Below, piece by piece: positions 62,083 to 64,000 of a stretch of DNA of 64,000 bases. Made by a program: the position numbers and the translations under genes. Numbering within the stretch: the first letter of the stretch is position 1; every line of letters begins with the position of its first letter. The notes under the pieces are model-generated. The model did no database searches, was not told the origin of the DNA, and worked only from the letters and a program-made list of their open reading frames with translations. The stretch is taken from positions 12,287,236-12,351,235 of the forward strand of contig CAXIPT010000002.1 in NCBI GenBank assembly GCA_964030475.1, written 5' to 3'. The DNA is from Tethya wilhelma (lineage: Eukaryota > Porifera > Demospongiae > Tethyida > Tethyidae).

Positions 62083-62454
62083 GAGTATATGCATGTAATT
62101 GTCTGACTATCATAACTCACGTAGACAGTTGTTCTCATCACTACCATCAAAACAGTCAACATTGCCATCACAGTAGCCACGATCAGGACTGAGACACTGC
62201 CCATCTCTACATGTCCATCCAGAGCATTCTGTAATTGGAATAGCAGCTAAATTCACCATAGTAAGATTATATAGATATTTGTCAGACTATTATAATATGC
62301 CTGAGATTCACTGAATGCAAACTGCACACACAGTCATTGACATCTATTGTCATTTTTAATATATCAATAGCAAACCTGAGTTTGAGAGAGATAAACTTAG
62401 TGTTGAGAGAAACAAGAAACACACAGTAACAACTTGGGGAACAGCCCTTGTCAT
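59807..62454 (-). CDS. Small LDLa type I membrane protein with two LDLa domains (array member 8)
   Basis: Exons 62376-62454 (signal peptide [20 protein letters not shown]), LDLa 62121-62228 ([16 protein letters not shown]), LDLa 60198-60311 ([16 protein letters not shown]) and membrane exon 59807-60135. All joins are phase 1. The helix [20 protein letters not shown] is followed by a basic stop-transfer ([10 protein letters not shown]) and a serine/proline-rich tail of about 70 residues, including EYPMEI. The 1.8 kb intron between the LDLa exons holds a CCAGGCC-type MITE and a large CA array. It is the rightmost and most divergent array member. Confidence 0.75.
60391..60479. mobile_element. 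Short MITE with TAGCCT...AGGCTA ends
   Basis: Near-inverted ends TAGCCTCGTCTCCAGGCC and GGCCTGGGAACAAGGCTA, 89 bp. Related partial sequences occur near 461-480, 10812-10910 and 41306-41320. Confidence 0.65.
61884..62079. repeat. Compound CA microsatellite
   Basis: CA runs broken by a unique stretch (about 61900-61954) and by TA/TG interruptions. The longest block, about 62012-62079, is next to LDLa exon 62121-62228. Confidence 0.85.
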
Positions 62455-63896
62455 TTTACACTTTTGCAAATGTTGCGCATGCGCAAGAGAAAACTGGTAC
62501 AGGGTCGACGGTTTCTTCTATCCCGGATCCCGGCCCGGATCCGGATCCGGCTCGGTCCAGATCAGGGATGGAAAAAAGTTTAACTCATATTATAATAATT
62601 ATACTTTGTAGTAAATAGCTGCCCAAAGTAAGATTGAAGTTATTCATCCATCCTTTGTCTTCTCTACTGCCATAACTAGTCTACACGCTTCTATTGCCGG
62701 CGGCTGCGCCAGGCTGAGCAGAGACAGCACTGAAACTCAAATCAATCAGTGGAGTGGTGAGTCAGCTAGAAATAATTATTTTTTTCTATAAAAAAAAGAG
62801 AAAAATCATTCCACCTGTAAAGATAGATACGTATCTAGAGCTAGCCTGAGGCTGCAGTAACATTATAGACAGTGTGATCTCTATTGGTAGAGCTAGGTGA
62901 CTATACTGACTGAATGGTCTCTTGGACTGATCATGAGTTTGTTGTCCATGATTGTGTGATTGTAGTTAAATAATTGATATCTTTAAAAAAACAACAAGAA
63001 TATTAATTATGCTTAGGTTTTCTTAATGATGCCGGTATGACTTCTATGGTTTTCTGAGATCAAAATGACATGCCTTGAACCCTTCAGAGTTTGAAATTCT
63101 AGAGAATAATCTATAATTCAGGCCTAGCTCCACTGACATTGAGCAAGAACTTGACTGATGATGATTCACGAGGCAAAGGTAGGCTACTTGCAATGGCACG
63201 TGATTGGCATGTATGGATGCTAAAAATAGTATGAATTTGTCTTATCAATAGAAAAACTATATTTAGAGGAAAATAGATGTGAATTTGGTTTATCATTTTT
63301 TTTGTTGTGTTTTTCAAAAGAAGTGAATTGTTGATATTGATTGTATATAACCAGGAATTGGAGTAAGAGTCTTAGTCATAATCATGAATACGATTTAGTA
63401 GAATGTATATGTAAGCCAATTTTCCTGTAAAGTGACTTGCCGTTAAAGTTGAATCTTATCTTTTGCAGGTGACTGAACACACAGCAATTGATTTTAAATA
63501 GTCTGCAAGCAATCACTAATTGTGGCGACTGCTATAATAGAGTGCTACAAGTAACTCCAGTCAACTCTGAGATGTTATTTCAGTAAGGCCCAGCAATAAA
63601 AACTATTGTGTAACAGGTAATATTTTATTGAAAAAGATATGGGTTTGGCTATATAGCCATTCCTTTTACTGCCATGATATCAATAGTCTTCATATAGCTT
63701 GATATTGATTATATATGACTGACATTGAGCAAGAAACTGATGATCGAGCTAAACTCTAGTAGCTTCATAAACCTATATTAGGCACTCCCTGTACAGTACT
63801 TAGCAATAAGCAAAGTGGAAATTGCCTGATTCATGAGGCAAAGACTCTAGCATAATAATATGTATAAACTTTCAAATGTACACTGACATACAGTGT
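62455..63896. promoter_or_regulatory. Divergent region upstream of array member 8 and the sacsin-like gene
   Basis: Includes a CG-rich patch of overlapping GGATCC/CCGGATC motifs at about 62520-62560, unlike the AT-rich surroundings. A possible spliced 5' UTR for the rightmost gene runs from a donor near 62756 to acceptors near 63469 and 63893. No coding sequence seen. Confidence 0.4.
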
Positions 63897-64000
63897 ATGA
63901 TGGCAGAATATCAAGGAGAAAAGTTTGGTCAACGGAGACCTCCCCTCTCTGTCACTATTAAAAGTATCCTGGAAAGATACCCAGATGGACAGATCTTCAA
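63897..64000 (+). CDS. Start of a sacsin-like protein (N-terminal HSP90-type ATPase region), cut by the window edge
   Basis: Two adjacent Met codons at 63897 follow an acceptor-like CATACAG. The frame stays open to the edge and reads EYQGEKFGQRRPPLS, then IKSILERYPDGQIF. The pattern FGQR.P....IK.IL..YP(D/E)G.QI is how sacsin-type repeat regions begin, just before the conserved KELIQNADDA ATP-binding helix, which would lie beyond the window. Only about 34 codons are visible, so the identification rests on this one motif. Related animal proteins are very large, and some invertebrates carry expanded families. Confidence 0.7.
   Translation, partial: MMAEYQGEKFGQRRPPLSVTIKSILERYPDGQIF

Overview
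The window looks like nuclear DNA from an early-branching animal, most likely a demosponge. Genes are intron-dense and closely packed, with AC/GT dinucleotide arrays in many introns. The content is animal: a cGMP-dependent protein kinase, an eIF4E-binding protein, a secreted giant built from Calx-beta, SRCR and IgGFc-binding domains, and a family of LDL-receptor-class-A membrane proteins. The species call is inference. I see no prokaryotic, viral or organellar segment.

Layout. 1-4105: PKG-type kinase; its regulatory exons at 28-624 lie on the minus strand while the rest (848-4105) is on the plus strand. 4614-25543 (minus): one giant secreted gene of about 43 exons, nearly all separated by phase-1 introns, with a recent 1.94 kb internal tandem duplication and several MITE-like insertions. 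25618-27540 (plus): a single-pass Ig-domain receptor sharing a 74-bp divergent promoter with the giant gene. 28026-28880 (minus): 4E-BP. 29262-34208 (plus): NADP-dependent isocitrate dehydrogenase with a cluster of one-base frame breaks. 34738-36846 (plus): an intronless, probably GPI-anchored protein, flanked by two copies of the IDH 3' flank. 37554-62454 (minus): a tandem array of LDLa-repeat membrane proteins with intact, truncated and orphan members. 63897-64000 (plus): start of a sacsin-like gene running off the right edge.

The accessory theme is cell surface and matrix. The giant protein resembles sponge aggregation-factor and scavenger-type mosaics. Its divergent partner is an Ig receptor with Src-SH2-type tyrosine motifs. 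The LDLa array supplies variable ectodomains, several with PPxY-bearing cytoplasmic tails. A shared role in adhesion or self-recognition is a hypothesis only. The most checkable signals are rearrangements: an inverted gene segment, two tandem duplications that each leave a truncated exon, filled and empty MITE sites, and microsatellites sitting on splice sites. All exon limits were read by eye from splice signals and family alignment.
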